Part shown: one piece after another, positions 53,961 through 63,359 of the stretch
Position numbering within the stretch: the stretch's first letter is position 1
Layout: every line of letters starts with the position of its first letter
Assembly (NCBI RefSeq): GCF_001458735.1
Contig: NZ_CZQA01000001.1
Location: forward strand, 1,240,001 to 1,304,000
Length of the DNA stretch: 64,000 bases
From: Candidatus Nitrospira nitrosa
Lineage (GTDB): Bacteria; Nitrospirota; Nitrospiria; Nitrospirales; Nitrospiraceae
Reading direction: 5' to 3'
Translations under genes and position numbers: made by a program
The notes under the pieces: generated by a model
Databases searched by the model: none
The model's input: the letters and a program-made list of their open reading frames with translations, nothing else
Told to the model about the DNA's origin: nothing

Positions 53961-55162
53961 GCGCGACCCCGCAGTTTCTTCTGGGTCGCTTGTCGATAGG
54001 CGTGCAAGGCTTCCTCCATGACGGTCTTCAGCGGACGACCGGATCGTTTGGCGATAGATTGACAGTCGATATATTCTGGTGCTGCCTTGTCCCAGCCCGC
54101 ACCCAGATCAGCCACCTTCATGCGAACGGTTCCTCCCTGTATTGAGACCGGGACGATACGGCGCGGGAGGATCTGGCGAGTGATTTCTTGCAGTCGCACG
54201 CCGAGCGTGGGCGTTTCCTGGAAGAGGATCTCAAGAACCGCGTTGGTCTGTTCCTTTGGAGTGAGACAGGTCAGTAACACACCTGGGCGACTTTTTTTCA
54301 TGACAACAGGACCCAGGGCAACATCGAGGGCGCCGAGATCGAAGAGTCGATCCATGATGTGCTCATAGATTTGTGGATTGAGGTCGTCGAGATTCGTCTC
54401 AATTTGCATGATGCGTTCGGTGTGATAGGTCTCCGGTGTCGAGTCGTCCTGAAGAAAGACGCGCAGCACATTTGGCCAGTCTTCTGGATCGCGGTCTCCG
54501 GCTCCATAGCCGACCGCGAGACTACGCATGACCGGCAAGGGGCCGAATCCCGATGCCAGGGTCCGCACGAGTGCCACGCCGGTCGGTGTGGCGAGTTCAT
54601 GCCGTGGGCCCTCGGAATAGACCGGAATACCTTTGGCCAGTGCCGTCACAGCCGGCCCCGGCACAGGTAAACGACCATGGGAGGTTTGAATCGAACCAGC
54701 TCCCACATTGATCGGGGAGGAAGTCGCACGAGTCACATTCAGGAGATAGCAGCCCAGGATTCCTCCCACCACGTCGATGAATGAATCGATGACGCCGACT
54801 TCATGGAAGTGCACGTCTTTCGTCGGCACCTGATGGGCGAGTCCTTCCGCGTCGGCTAATAGGTCGAAGACTGACAGACTGCGTGCTTTGACCGGCTCTG
54901 GGAGCGTGCTGCGGATAATAATGCTTCGAATCCGGGAGAGCGTGAGAGGTCGCTGAAATCCCTGTTGGATCAGAACGTCTACTTTCACGGCATGGAGTGC
55001 GCCACGATGCACCGCTCGCTTGCGTAATGTGTAGCCGGATAGTTTCAGCCGATTAAGGCCATTGACGAGGTCTGTCCATGGCAGACCGGCACTGACCAAT
55101 GCGCCCAAGACCATGTCCCCGCTCACGCCAGAAAAACAATCGAAATGCAGATGTCGGCCCAC
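53957..55162 (-). CDS. larC: LarC, nickel insertion for the pincer cofactor
   Basis: 401 residues in a single frame, matching LarC (HFDCFSGVSGDMVLGALVSAGLP, DVHFHEVGVIDSFIDVVGG, ETNLDDLNPQIYEHIMDRLF, CLTPKEQTNAVLEILFQET). It inserts nickel into the pyridinium bis-thiocarboxylate precursor in a CTP-dependent reaction. Unlike the Lactiplantibacillus gene, which needs a programmed frameshift to join two halves, this one is uninterrupted. larB is 770 bases upstream on the same strand. The target enzyme (LarA-like racemase) and LarE are not in the window. Confidence 0.93.
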   Translation of the reverse strand: MGRHLHFDCFSGVSGDMVLGALVSAGLPWTDLVNGLNRLKLSGYTLRKRAVHRGALHAVKVDVLIQQGFQRPLTLSRIRSIIIRSTLPEPVKARSLSVFDLLADAEGLAHQVPTKDVHFHEVGVIDSFIDVVGGILGCYLLNVTRATSSPINVGAGSIQTSHGRLPVPGPAVTALAKGIPVYSEGPRHELATPTGVALVRTLASGFGPLPVMRSLAVGYGAGDRDPEDWPNVLRVFLQDDSTPETYHTERIMQIETNLDDLNPQIYEHIMDRLFDLGALDVALGPVVMKKSRPGVLLTCLTPKEQTNAVLEILFQETPTLGVRLQEITRQILPRRIVPVSIQGGTVRMKVADLGAGWDKAAPEYIDCQSIAKRSGRPLKTVMEEALHAYRQATQKKLRGRA

Positions 55163-55340
55163 GGCTCTCCTTATTCAGCAGTGAAAAAGACCGCACATCT
55201 TACCGAAGGTCTGGCCGAACGGCAATCATTGGTTCATTGTTGCTGCTTCGTTGACAGCCCCTGGAGGCTATGTTATCCCCCATAAAAGATGAGTTACTTG
55301 CGGTGACTGTGAGTCACTGTGGCTACGTCACTATATCTCT

Positions 55341-55889
55341 ATGAAGGTAGGTGTTCTGTTGTTTATGAGATTACACCAGCAACGATGTAAAAGACTGACG
55401 CTCGGGCTTCTCTGCCTATACAGTTGTTTGGTTGGTTTTCCTGCGGCTGAGAGTTTCGCAAAGGAAAAGCCAGCTCGTGTTCCAAGGCCTGAACCGGAGC
55501 TCAAGATTGTTGATCTCGATATCGCCCCGATGCCGTACACGCAAGGCAATGGGCCGCTTCAGTTTTCAGTGACGGTTCAGCTTCCGAGAGAAGTGGATCC
55601 AACGAGGATTCTTGAAGTGACCTCCCTGATCAGTTCTCCGTCAAAGACCTCACTTCGGTTTCTCACGCATCGACAGCCTGTTCAGATCGATTCGACTCGG
55701 AATGGGGAACAGGAGCGTCGTAAGGTGGTGGTGGAACTCGTGTGGGACGGTCAGGATCACCGCAAGCAGGTTGCGGGCGTTGGTACCTACTCCTACGAAG
55801 TTCGGACAAAGTTGCTGGCCAACGGAGAACGAGGACTACGCACCATGATGGTGGCCTGGCCGAAGCGAGGGACGCTGGAAGTGAAGTGA
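55341..55889 (+). CDS. hypothetical exported protein
   Basis: 182 residues. An N-terminal hydrophobic stretch (LTLGLLCLYSCLVGFPAAESFA) after a basic run acts as a signal peptide. The mature part is beta-rich (KIVDLDIAPMPYTQGNGPLQFSVTVQLPREVD, VVVELVWDGQDH, TYSYEVRTKLL), reminiscent of an Ig-like fold. No family recognised. ATG 55341 lacks a good ribosome site; ATG 55365 is an alternative. It lies between larB and larC but on the opposite strand. Confidence 0.65.
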   Translation: MKVGVLLFMRLHQQRCKRLTLGLLCLYSCLVGFPAAESFAKEKPARVPRPEPELKIVDLDIAPMPYTQGNGPLQFSVTVQLPREVDPTRILEVTSLISSPSKTSLRFLTHRQPVQIDSTRNGEQERRKVVVELVWDGQDHRKQVAGVGTYSYEVRTKLLANGERGLRTMMVAWPKRGTLEVK

Positions 55890-55933
55890 TGTCGTCAACG
55901 GTGAAGTGGGGAAACGAGGGATTTTTCCTACCT

Positions 55934-56695
55934 TTACCTCTCACCTTTCACACCTAACATGTTGATCCGATGTGCGAGACAGGCGGCGCCGAAGCCGTTA
56001 TCAATATTCATGACGCCCACACCAGCTGCACAGGAATTGAGCATCGTCAATAACGCCGCTACTCCTCCGAAACTGGCTCCATACCCTCGGCTCGTTGGGA
56101 CCGCGATGACCGGACAGTGAACGAGTCCCCCTACGACGCTTGGCAAGACCCCGTCCATTCCAGCCACCACGATAATAACTTGTGCATCAAACAAGCGATC
56201 TTTCTTTCCAAGCAGGCGATGGATCCCCGCGACTCCAACGTCGTACAGTCGCTCGACACGACTTCCCATCACTTCAGCCGTGATGCGAGCCTCTTCCGCT
56301 ACCGGGACATCAGCTGTACCGGCAGTCACCACCAGAATCTGGCCTTGCGCCTTCTGCCGTGCCGGATGGATCGCGACAAGGCGTGCGTCAGAATAGTACC
56401 GCGCGCGACGATCAAGACGGCGAATTGCTCGGGCGACCGTCGGTTCCGCACGGGTGGCGAGGAATGGGCCTCCTTTTTTAATCAAGGCTCGAGCGATCGC
56501 GACGACCTGTTCCGTAGTTTTCCCCTCGCAGAGGACGACTTCGGGAAATCCTTGCCGCAGCGACCGATGGTGGTCGAGCGAGGCAAAGCCGAGATCTTCA
56601 TACGGGAGAGATCGCAGGCGCTGGAGCCCTTGTTCTACGGTCAGTTGTCCCATATGAACCTGTTGAAGTAATCGTTCAAGCCCTTCGGTAATCAT
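55934..56695 (-). CDS. larB: LarB, pincer cofactor carboxylase/hydrolase
   Basis: 253 residues from ATG 56695, three bases after the gpsA stop region. The C-terminal half resembles PurE (AIR carboxylase): TAGTADVPVAEEA, YDVGVAGIHR, VAGMDGVLPSVVGGLV and the TSRGYGASFGGVAALLTMLNSC tail of LarB proteins. It carboxylates nicotinic acid adenine dinucleotide, starting nickel-pincer cofactor synthesis. The start follows AAAAGGGTTGA. Confidence 0.93.
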   Translation of the reverse strand: MITEGLERLLQQVHMGQLTVEQGLQRLRSLPYEDLGFASLDHHRSLRQGFPEVVLCEGKTTEQVVAIARALIKKGGPFLATRAEPTVARAIRRLDRRARYYSDARLVAIHPARQKAQGQILVVTAGTADVPVAEEARITAEVMGSRVERLYDVGVAGIHRLLGKKDRLFDAQVIIVVAGMDGVLPSVVGGLVHCPVIAVPTSRGYGASFGGVAALLTMLNSCAAGVGVMNIDNGFGAACLAHRINMLGVKGER

Positions 56696-56697
56696 AT

Positions 56698-57714
56698 TCA
56701 ACCCTTTTCCAGTTTGGCATCCCGCTCCATGAGATCACTGACCGCCTGGCGACAGGACTTGTTCTCATGGAGGACGGCGTTGATCTCCTGAATGATGGGC
56801 ATCTCAACCTGGTGACGCAAGGCCAATGTGAGCGCGGCGCGAGCTGTTCTGACACCTTCGGCGACGGCCTGCATTCCGGTTACAATTGTCTCGAGCCGCT
56901 CACCTTTACCGAGTCGTACACCCACAGAATGATTTCGGCTGAGTGTTCCGGTACAGGTCAAGACCAAATCACCAACGCCGGAGAGTCCATAAAATGTGCG
57001 AGGATCCGCTCCCATCGCGACACCAAGCCGGATGATTTCTGCCAACCCACGGGTGATGAGGGCAGCGCGAGCATTCAGCCCGAGTTCGAGCCCATCGATA
57101 ACGCCCGCAGCCAACGCCATTACATTCTTCAACGCCCCTCCCAGCTGGACACCCAGTAGGTCGCTGTCGGCATAGACGCGCAACACCGGCGTCATCAAGG
57201 CGTTCTGAAAGCGCTGGACCAGCGGTGCGTTTCTGCCTGCGAGGCAAACGGCTGTGGGCTGACCCGCGCTAAGCTCAGCGGCGAAGCTGGGTCCGGAGAG
57301 CACCATCAGGGCGTCGTGCATGGAGGGGAGTAATTCATCCTCCATCACTTGGGTCATCAATTTGGCCGTCTCTTCTTCAATACCCTTGGTCGCGCAGATC
57401 AATGGGATGGGGTCGGATAAGAAGGGCCTCAGCTTCTGAAGCACTAGCCGCGTGGCATGGGAGGGCACGGCAAACACCAGCCCATCACACGAACTCGACG
57501 CCTCTTCCAAAGATGAAGTGGCAATCAATGCACGCGGGAGAGCAACGCCTTTGAGAAAAATCGGGTTTTCCTGAGAGGTGTTGATGGCGTGAACGACATC
57601 CCGTTCATAGGCCCAGAGACGTACCTCCAGCCCCTTCTCGGCCAGGTGTTTGGCCAGAGCCGTACCCCAAGCCCCGGCACCGATCACACACATCTTGCTG
57701 ATAGCACCAGGCAT
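56698..57714 (-). CDS. gpsA: glycerol-3-phosphate dehydrogenase [NAD(P)+]
   Basis: 338 residues with the nucleotide-binding motif GAGAWGTALAKHLAEKG, the conserved CATKGIE and the LSGPSFAAEL stretch, then GALKNVMALAAGVIDGLELG and the catalytic GLSGVGDLVLTCTG region. It reduces dihydroxyacetone phosphate to sn-glycerol 3-phosphate for phospholipid synthesis. ATG 57714 is preferred over the TTG six bases earlier. larB starts next to its stop, so they are likely co-transcribed. Confidence 0.96.
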   Translation of the reverse strand: MPGAISKMCVIGAGAWGTALAKHLAEKGLEVRLWAYERDVVHAINTSQENPIFLKGVALPRALIATSSLEEASSSCDGLVFAVPSHATRLVLQKLRPFLSDPIPLICATKGIEEETAKLMTQVMEDELLPSMHDALMVLSGPSFAAELSAGQPTAVCLAGRNAPLVQRFQNALMTPVLRVYADSDLLGVQLGGALKNVMALAAGVIDGLELGLNARAALITRGLAEIIRLGVAMGADPRTFYGLSGVGDLVLTCTGTLSRNHSVGVRLGKGERLETIVTGMQAVAEGVRTARAALTLALRHQVEMPIIQEINAVLHENKSCRQAVSDLMERDAKLEKG

Positions 57715-57975
57715 AAACAATCAGTTTGATCTCCACATGATCACCAACAACACCTGTGGGAGCCGATTATAGGAACGCGCTCAAGAACCTGTCAACGAAT
57801 GGGTAGGGGCTCCTATTCTCAAGATCCGCTAGAGGGGCATTGAAATCAATCTCTTGTGACGTGGCATGGAATCTGCTGTGCTGGTTGGTGAGGACTTGAA
57901 GAGCGTATTGGTCGGCCCGAATTAGGTCATAGGATGGGGCATAGCAATGAACACGGTGAGGAGGAGGAAGTAGTG

Positions 57976-58743
57976 ATGAAACCAAGGGTTGTGAAAGGAA
58001 ATGGATCAGGAATCGGGATGCGAGCCCTGTGGCTTACGGCTGTTCTGATGTCTCTGAGCGTCTCCAGCGCCTATTCAGAAATGTACATTGGCGGACAAGT
58101 TGGAACGACATTCTTCGGCGATAATAACAAGCTCACGAGAGTCGATCTGACCGATCTCGGGGGCCCTCCCGGATCTCTACTCACTCCTCGAGGATCAATA
58201 TCAGGTCGCGATCTGGCCAGCTCTCCTGTCTGGGGCGGGAAGATCGGCTACTACTTCCCAAGTATGAGCTGGTTCGGTGTAGAACTGGAGGCCTACTACA
58301 CCACCCCGCACATCGAACAAGGACCGACAAGGGTTACCATTCTTCCGGGAACCGTCGTCGTTGGAGGTTCAGTCGCGAGTGGGAGTGTGACGAACGTATT
58401 TCCAGGTGACTATTTTCGAGTCATCACTATTGCGCCGCTCAACCTCATGTTTCGCTACAACAAGGCACGCTTTCAACCCTATGTCGGGGTCGGGCCGGGG
58501 ATATTTCTGTCTCGAATCAACACGACCGAGGTGACGTTTGCAGGAACTCAGAGTTCAACGAAGGTGGGTCTGAATGTAAAGCTTGGTGCCGAATACTTCT
58601 TTACGGAACATATCACGGGATATGGAGAAGTGCGGTACAACTACACGAGGTTCAGTTTTGACGCGACCGAATCCGGATCGTTCGGCTTTGATGCAACCTA
58701 TAATCCGATCATTTTTTCCTTTGGCGTCGGGTACCATTTCTAG
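57976..58743 (+). CDS. outer-membrane beta-barrel protein (OmpW/OmpA-barrel type)
   Basis: 255 residues from ATG 57976, which has AGGAGGAAG upstream. The signal peptide (LWLTAVLMSLSVSSAYS) is followed by alternating strands: MYIGGQVGTTFF, WGGKIGYYFPSMSWFGVELEAYYTTPH, YFRVITIAPLNLMFRYN, FQPYVGVGPGIFLSRIN, LGAEYFFTEHITGYGEVRYNYTRF, and a terminal aromatic strand (IIFSFGVGYHF). This fits an eight-stranded barrel of the OMP_b-brl type. A cargo or binding role is not visible. Confidence 0.85.
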   Translation: MKPRVVKGNGSGIGMRALWLTAVLMSLSVSSAYSEMYIGGQVGTTFFGDNNKLTRVDLTDLGGPPGSLLTPRGSISGRDLASSPVWGGKIGYYFPSMSWFGVELEAYYTTPHIEQGPTRVTILPGTVVVGGSVASGSVTNVFPGDYFRVITIAPLNLMFRYNKARFQPYVGVGPGIFLSRINTTEVTFAGTQSSTKVGLNVKLGAEYFFTEHITGYGEVRYNYTRFSFDATESGSFGFDATYNPIIFSFGVGYHF

Positions 58744-58811
58744 CTGTCCGGAGGGCTAGCATCTCCGGGGCATTCCCATGTATGTAGGTGGCATACCGGG
58801 AATGACCAAAC

Positions 58812-59171
58812 ATGCAAGCCTGCCCTTTTTGTGACCGGTCACAACCAGAGATCAATCGGTTCTGTACTCAGTGCGGTCGGCGGCTTGATGGGACCGCAGT
58901 GCGTACATCGGGCGCTGAATCTCGCGTGACCCCTCCCGATCAGCTCAACCTTTCCATTCTCTATGGCATGGTCGTGGTTTTGATACTGGCGCTGCTGTTT
59001 CCACCGTGGGAAACGCCGCCAAGTCAGACTCCTGAATTTCTCGGGATGCATTTCATTCTCTCTCCCCCAGCTCCCGATGCCGTGATGAGTCGCATGCTCC
59101 TGACGATTGAATTGGTGACAGTTGCGATTGCCGGGATGTACGGGGCGTTTCTGTTCCGGAAAAAGTCATGA
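58812..59171 (+). CDS. zinc-ribbon membrane protein
   Basis: 119 residues. A zinc ribbon (CPFCDRS...NRFCTQCGRRLDG, residues ~4-28) is followed by two membrane helices (LYGMVVVLILALLFPPW, ~53-70, and a second near the C-terminus, LLTIELVTVAIAGMYGAFLF). The architecture (zinc ribbon plus TMs) is common in small uncharacterised membrane proteins. It starts 68 bases after the barrel gene on the same strand. Confidence 0.75.
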   Translation: MQACPFCDRSQPEINRFCTQCGRRLDGTAVRTSGAESRVTPPDQLNLSILYGMVVVLILALLFPPWETPPSQTPEFLGMHFILSPPAPDAVMSRMLLTIELVTVAIAGMYGAFLFRKKS

Positions 59172-59285
59172 AGAAGGTGTGACGAAGTTCATCAGTCGAA
59201 ACGTCACGTCCTCAAGCCGAAAGTCCGGGAAGAGCATTGTGATGAGATATCGAAAGAGATGAGGATCCGCTTGGGTGCAGCCCAA

Positions 59286-60086
59286 TCAATCCAACGCCAA
59301 AGTCAGGCATTTAGCTGACCCACCAGATTTCATGAACTCATCGAGCTGAACTGCATGGGTGTCATATCGCCGTTCCCGTAGCAACCCTTCTGTCGTGGGA
59401 CATCCGGCGGGAAGAACCACATGCTTCCCCACACAGACGGCGTTGCAGGCGAACCTCAGCGCTTCGTGTTCAGGGACCACCAGACGCTGCTCGGTGGGGA
59501 CTCGGGTAGCCAGTACTTCTTGACCTTCCAGATCGAATGCGGCGGGGAAATACAGCAGCTCGCCGCCGCTTAATGGGCAGAAACAGGTATCGAGATGGTA
59601 GAAGCGATTGTCGACGAGTTCGAGCGGAATGATTTCTCGATGGAAGTGCTCGCTGAGGATCGGGTAGACACCGATATCCGATCGCTGCCGATACCCACCG
59701 AACCAGGTATCGGACAATCCCAGGAGATCGCCCGCGCCCTCAAAGTGAAGGCCGGTCTGCACCGTCATGACGTCATACCCCTGCCGGCGAAACCAACGCT
59801 CGACATGCGCCTCCTCTCGCTGGCGCTCAGGATGTCGGAAGTGACTCACGACGGCCGTGCGTCCGACAACCAGTCCGGCATTCGCCGTAAACACAAGATC
59901 CGGTAGTCCTGGAATGGGGGGCATTCGTTCGAGCATCACACCCAATTCCTGTTCAAGAATCTCCATCAAGGTATGCCACTGTGAGACGGCTCGCTCGTGG
60001 TCGACTCGGTTGCTGAGGCGCATCCAGGGATTGATCTCATACTCGATACCGAAAAAATCAGGTGGGCAGACCAGGAGGCGACTCAT
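59286..60086 (-). CDS. arginine dihydrolase/amidinotransferase-family protein
   Basis: 266 residues of the guanidino-group modifying superfamily (DDAH, arginine deiminase, ArgZ). Visible motifs: PDLVFTANAGLV, the FEGAGDLL motif with acidic residues, YHLDTCFCPL with the catalytic His, and GGSAKCLTL with the nucleophilic Cys near the C-terminus. Length matches DDAH/ArgZ. In cyanobacterial AgrE this domain is the N-terminal half and converts arginine to ornithine, CO2 and ammonia. Its start overlaps the LOR/SDH gene stop by four bases, so the two form a split AgrE; that reaction is the best guess. Dimethylargininase remains possible. Confidence 0.85.
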   Translation of the reverse strand: MSRLLVCPPDFFGIEYEINPWMRLSNRVDHERAVSQWHTLMEILEQELGVMLERMPPIPGLPDLVFTANAGLVVGRTAVVSHFRHPERQREEAHVERWFRRQGYDVMTVQTGLHFEGAGDLLGLSDTWFGGYRQRSDIGVYPILSEHFHREIIPLELVDNRFYHLDTCFCPLSGGELLYFPAAFDLEGQEVLATRVPTEQRLVVPEHEALRFACNAVCVGKHVVLPAGCPTTEGLLRERRYDTHAVQLDEFMKSGGSAKCLTLALD

Positions 60087-61327
60087 GCTTGCCTTCCCAG
60101 AGCCCGAGCCAGTTCTGTGAGAAACGATGCTGCGTCCATGACAAGACCGACGGCTTGAAAGCTGCCGCGATCGGCTAATTTGGTAGGGACTGAGGGATTC
60201 ACGTCGACACAGACTGTCGGGATGGTCGCCGGGAGCAGATTGCCGGTGGCAATGGCATGCAGCGTGGACGCAACCAACAGCGCCAATCCCACACCGGGAA
60301 TCATAGCTCGCATGGCGCTTTGTGCTTCGACAGAATCCGTGATCACCCCAGGCAAGGGGCCATCGTCACGGATTGTCCCAGCGATGACGACCGATACCTC
60401 TTGACGGACACAGGCTGCCATTATCCCTTGCGTGATCACACCGGAAGTCACGGCTGCCTGAATACTGCCGATAGTACGAATGCGATTGATGGTCCGTAAA
60501 TGGTGTTCGTGGCCATGGGGAACTGCACGCCCGGCTGTGAGTCCGTACCCGAGCGAAGTGCCATACAGGTCGGCTTCCATGTCATGCGCAGCCAGTGCGT
60601 TACCGCAGAAGAGCACCTGGACAAAACCCTGTTCGATCAGCCACGTGAGCGGCTCCCGGCCACCGGCATGAATGATGGCCGGTCCGCCGGCAAGCAACAC
60701 TTTGGAGTCAGGTTGCCCTTTCTGGTATTGAGCGCGCAATCGTCTCATCCGAGCCGCGACATCAGCGATGACGTGCCCATGGGGTCGCTCCGCCGAGACA
60801 TGCGACTCCATGAATCCAAACACATCCCGCTCTTGCGGACGCTGCAAGGGAATGACCCGCACGCCAGTACGGCCGACGACGACTCGATTGCCACGGCGAA
60901 CCTCGCCCATCGGAACCGCGCACGCTGCCATGCCTTGTTCATCCACGAGGATCGCAAGGTCCATCTCGATGCGATCGACATCCAGCCACCGGCCATTGAG
61001 CCGAATCTGAGTGGGTAAGTGGGTCGTGGCGTAGAAATCGTCGGGTAACAGGCCATCGGCTGGCGCTTGATCAGTCCGACAGTCAGCCTCACCTTCAACT
61101 AAGGCTCCATGCGGCTGAATCGCGTTCAGAATGTCATCCAGAAGACTGCGCGAGGTCGCTCGGATAACGATGTGAGCACTGGAGGGTTCTTCACGCGTCT
61201 TTCCGATGCAGACGTCTTCAAGGTCGAAGGTCCCACCCATCATCACGATGAGGTCCAGTACCTTCGCCAGCACGAGCGAGTCGATGATGTGTCCTTGCAG
61301 AACGACAGTTTCGTGATACGTGCTCAT
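60083..61327 (-). CDS. ornithine cyclodeaminase (LOR/SDH, TIGR00300 type)
   Basis: 414 residues with the LOR/SDH family layout: an N-terminal FDLEDVCIGKTREEPSSA region, the middle FYATTHLPTQIRLNGRW segment, the PAIIHAGGREPLTWLIEQGFVQVLFCGNALAAHDMEADL stretch and the C-terminal NAD-binding part (LLPATIPTVCVDVNPSVPTKLADRGSFQAVGLVMDAASFL). Members in archaea and the C-terminal half of cyanobacterial AgrE convert ornithine to proline and ammonia. It is transcribed first, and the arginine dihydrolase-like gene overlaps its stop. Together they would run arginine to proline with release of three ammonia. Confidence 0.87.
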   Translation of the reverse strand: MSTYHETVVLQGHIIDSLVLAKVLDLIVMMGGTFDLEDVCIGKTREEPSSAHIVIRATSRSLLDDILNAIQPHGALVEGEADCRTDQAPADGLLPDDFYATTHLPTQIRLNGRWLDVDRIEMDLAILVDEQGMAACAVPMGEVRRGNRVVVGRTGVRVIPLQRPQERDVFGFMESHVSAERPHGHVIADVAARMRRLRAQYQKGQPDSKVLLAGGPAIIHAGGREPLTWLIEQGFVQVLFCGNALAAHDMEADLYGTSLGYGLTAGRAVPHGHEHHLRTINRIRTIGSIQAAVTSGVITQGIMAACVRQEVSVVIAGTIRDDGPLPGVITDSVEAQSAMRAMIPGVGLALLVASTLHAIATGNLLPATIPTVCVDVNPSVPTKLADRGSFQAVGLVMDAASFLTELARALGRQA

Positions 61328-61398
61328 AGCCTCGTGTGTTACAGCTGGCCGTATTGTATCACTCGGAGGAGGAGGAGAAAGAAAATGAGAATTGACCG

Positions 61399-62445
61399 CT
61401 ATGGGGTGGGCTGAGATGGTTTCATCAATTCTCGTAACACGCTTGTCGCATAAGCACCTGGAGGCAGGCTAAATGAGAGAGTGAGGATATTCTGGTTCAA
61501 CGACCAGACTAGTTCGGTCAGCGGGACGCGAAGTGCACGACGTTCTCCTCGAAATCCGCAGGCCTTGGCGGCGGTAATGAGGACGTCTTTGGTAGCGCCT
61601 GCTTCGGTGATGACCGTCTCTTCGATCACACCGGGTTCACCTCCGGCCCAAGATACGCGTGACCCAAAGAGAATCCCGGTCGGGCTGATCTCAAAGCGAT
61701 CGGCGCGTGGTTGCTCCTTCTCCGCATCGTCAACCTGGAAGCAGGCGCCGTTGTCCTGTTTCATTGCCCAGTCGCCGATGAACAGACGATCAATCTGGTC
61801 GATCCGGCGGGCAAGGATCCGATTGAACAGAAAGGACTGATAGGTATTGAGATACCAGATACGCTGGTTACGATTCATCTTCTCGCGTCGACGGGCATCG
61901 TGGAGTAAGGCCGCGCCGGTTTGGTAGTTGGTCCCATCCTTTCCTTGCCGTTGAGGACCGAAGTAGTTCGGGACTCCGCGTCTGGTGAGCTGCTCAAGAA
62001 TCACTGGGACGGTGTCCTTGGCGTGGCCGGTAACTTCGCGAATGGTCAGATGGAAACGATTGCCCGCATGGTGACCGGTGCGAAGCCGATTGCGATGGCG
62101 TCCGAGGACGGTCACATTCAGGATGGTGTCATCGATGGAGAGGCTGGCGACCTGCTCAGGAGGCACACCTTGCAAAGAGATCATTTGCGTCGTGACGGCT
62201 CGCGCGTCTTTCAGGCCTGCGACCCCGATGGCTTGCGCCTTGATCCCCAATGTCGAGGAGAGCCGTCGGACGAGATCGGGCGTGGAAAGACCACGCTTCG
62301 TGATCGTGATGTAGAGGTGTTCTCCTTCGCCGCAGGGCAGGTAGAGGGGGCGCTCTTCAACCTGAAAGTCCTCAGGCACAGAACGCATTCGTCCACCGAT
62401 TCCGGGAAGATCACTCGTCAGAAATGGTTCGTTCAGTGGTTCCAT
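61399..62445 (-). CDS. truD: tRNA pseudouridine synthase D
   Basis: 348 residues from the internal ATG at 62445, chosen for GGAGA 5 bases upstream. TruD motifs: MRSVPEDFQVEERPLY, the catalytic Asp in GLKDARAVTTQ, HAGNRFHLTIR, RRGVPNYFGPQRQG and the C-terminal LPPGAYATSVLREL. It makes pseudouridine 13 in tRNA-Glu in E. coli. The divergent metallophosphoesterase gene starts 86 bases away. Confidence 0.95.
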   Translation of the reverse strand: MEPLNEPFLTSDLPGIGGRMRSVPEDFQVEERPLYLPCGEGEHLYITITKRGLSTPDLVRRLSSTLGIKAQAIGVAGLKDARAVTTQMISLQGVPPEQVASLSIDDTILNVTVLGRHRNRLRTGHHAGNRFHLTIREVTGHAKDTVPVILEQLTRRGVPNYFGPQRQGKDGTNYQTGAALLHDARRREKMNRNQRIWYLNTYQSFLFNRILARRIDQIDRLFIGDWAMKQDNGACFQVDDAEKEQPRADRFEISPTGILFGSRVSWAGGEPGVIEETVITEAGATKDVLITAAKACGFRGERRALRVPLTELVWSLNQNILTLSFSLPPGAYATSVLRELMKPSQPTP

Positions 62446-62531
62446 CGGTTCTCCGTACGGCATCGACTCAGTAACCGCATGCTATACTTTTTCTGATCCA
62501 TGGAGGGAAAAGGATTGAGGATAGGGTGAGT

Positions 62532-63359
62532 ATGGGACGTACGTCGTCATGGCCCGATCTTTTGCGAGCTTCCATCGGCCATGCCATGGGCCAGTCTCTC
62601 TATCAGCTGTTCAGCCTTGCTCCAGACTGGGAATTTGGTCTCTCCGACTATGAGGTGACACGATATACCCATATGCATGGGTTGCTTGCCGGGCATCGTG
62701 CCGTCCATCTCACCGATCTACACATCGATCGATATTATCCGCGTCATGATCGTATTGTCCAAAACACCGGCGATCTCAGACCAGACTGGATTGTCATCAC
62801 CGGCGACCTGCTCAATGTACCAGAAGGGCTGCCGCATCTGTTCCGGTTTCTCAGCCGTCTTCGCGACATTGCGCCAGTGTATGTGACCCTGGGCAATCAC
62901 GATCATTACAGCGGGGTCTCGGTGACAGAGTATGCCGAACTGGCCGATCGGCACAAGATCACCTTGTTGGTGAACCAGAGTGCGGTTGTCTCAGTAGCAG
63001 GGGGAGAGTTGGTGATTGTCGGTGTCGATGATCCTTCGCTCCATCGGGCCGATCTGCGATGTCTGCCACCTCGCGCGGACCATCGCTTTACGCTGTTGCT
63101 GGCCCATGCACCGAATATTCTGGATCAAGTGGAGCCGCACCATGCCATCGATTTGATCTTGTGCGGGCACAGTCACGGTGGGCAGTGGCGGGTGCCGGGA
63201 GTTCCGGCCTTCTGGCTCCCGCCGGGATGTGGCGGCCGGGTTGCAGGCTGGCATCGGTCTGGTGTCCACAGGCTGTACGTCAATCGAGGACTCGGGTGGT
63301 CCTTTCTCCCCTTTCGATGGAACTGCCGGCCAGAAATCGCCCTCATCGAGTGGGTGTAA
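62532..63359 (+). CDS. metallophosphoesterase (YkuE/LpxG-like)
   Basis: 275 residues from ATG 62532 (AGGG 5 bases upstream; GTG 62526 is an alternative). The calcineurin-like motifs are complete: LTDLHID (DxH), ITGDLLN (GDx), LGNHDHY (GNHD) and CGHSHGGQ (GHxH), implying a di-metal centre. No signal peptide or membrane segment is obvious; the N-terminus may be peripheral. Relatives include UDP-2,3-diacylglucosamine pyrophosphatases (LpxG) and YkuE, so a lipid A role is possible. Confidence 0.92.
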   Translation: MGRTSSWPDLLRASIGHAMGQSLYQLFSLAPDWEFGLSDYEVTRYTHMHGLLAGHRAVHLTDLHIDRYYPRHDRIVQNTGDLRPDWIVITGDLLNVPEGLPHLFRFLSRLRDIAPVYVTLGNHDHYSGVSVTEYAELADRHKITLLVNQSAVVSVAGGELVIVGVDDPSLHRADLRCLPPRADHRFTLLLAHAPNILDQVEPHHAIDLILCGHSHGGQWRVPGVPAFWLPPGCGGRVAGWHRSGVHRLYVNRGLGWSFLPFRWNCRPEIALIEWV

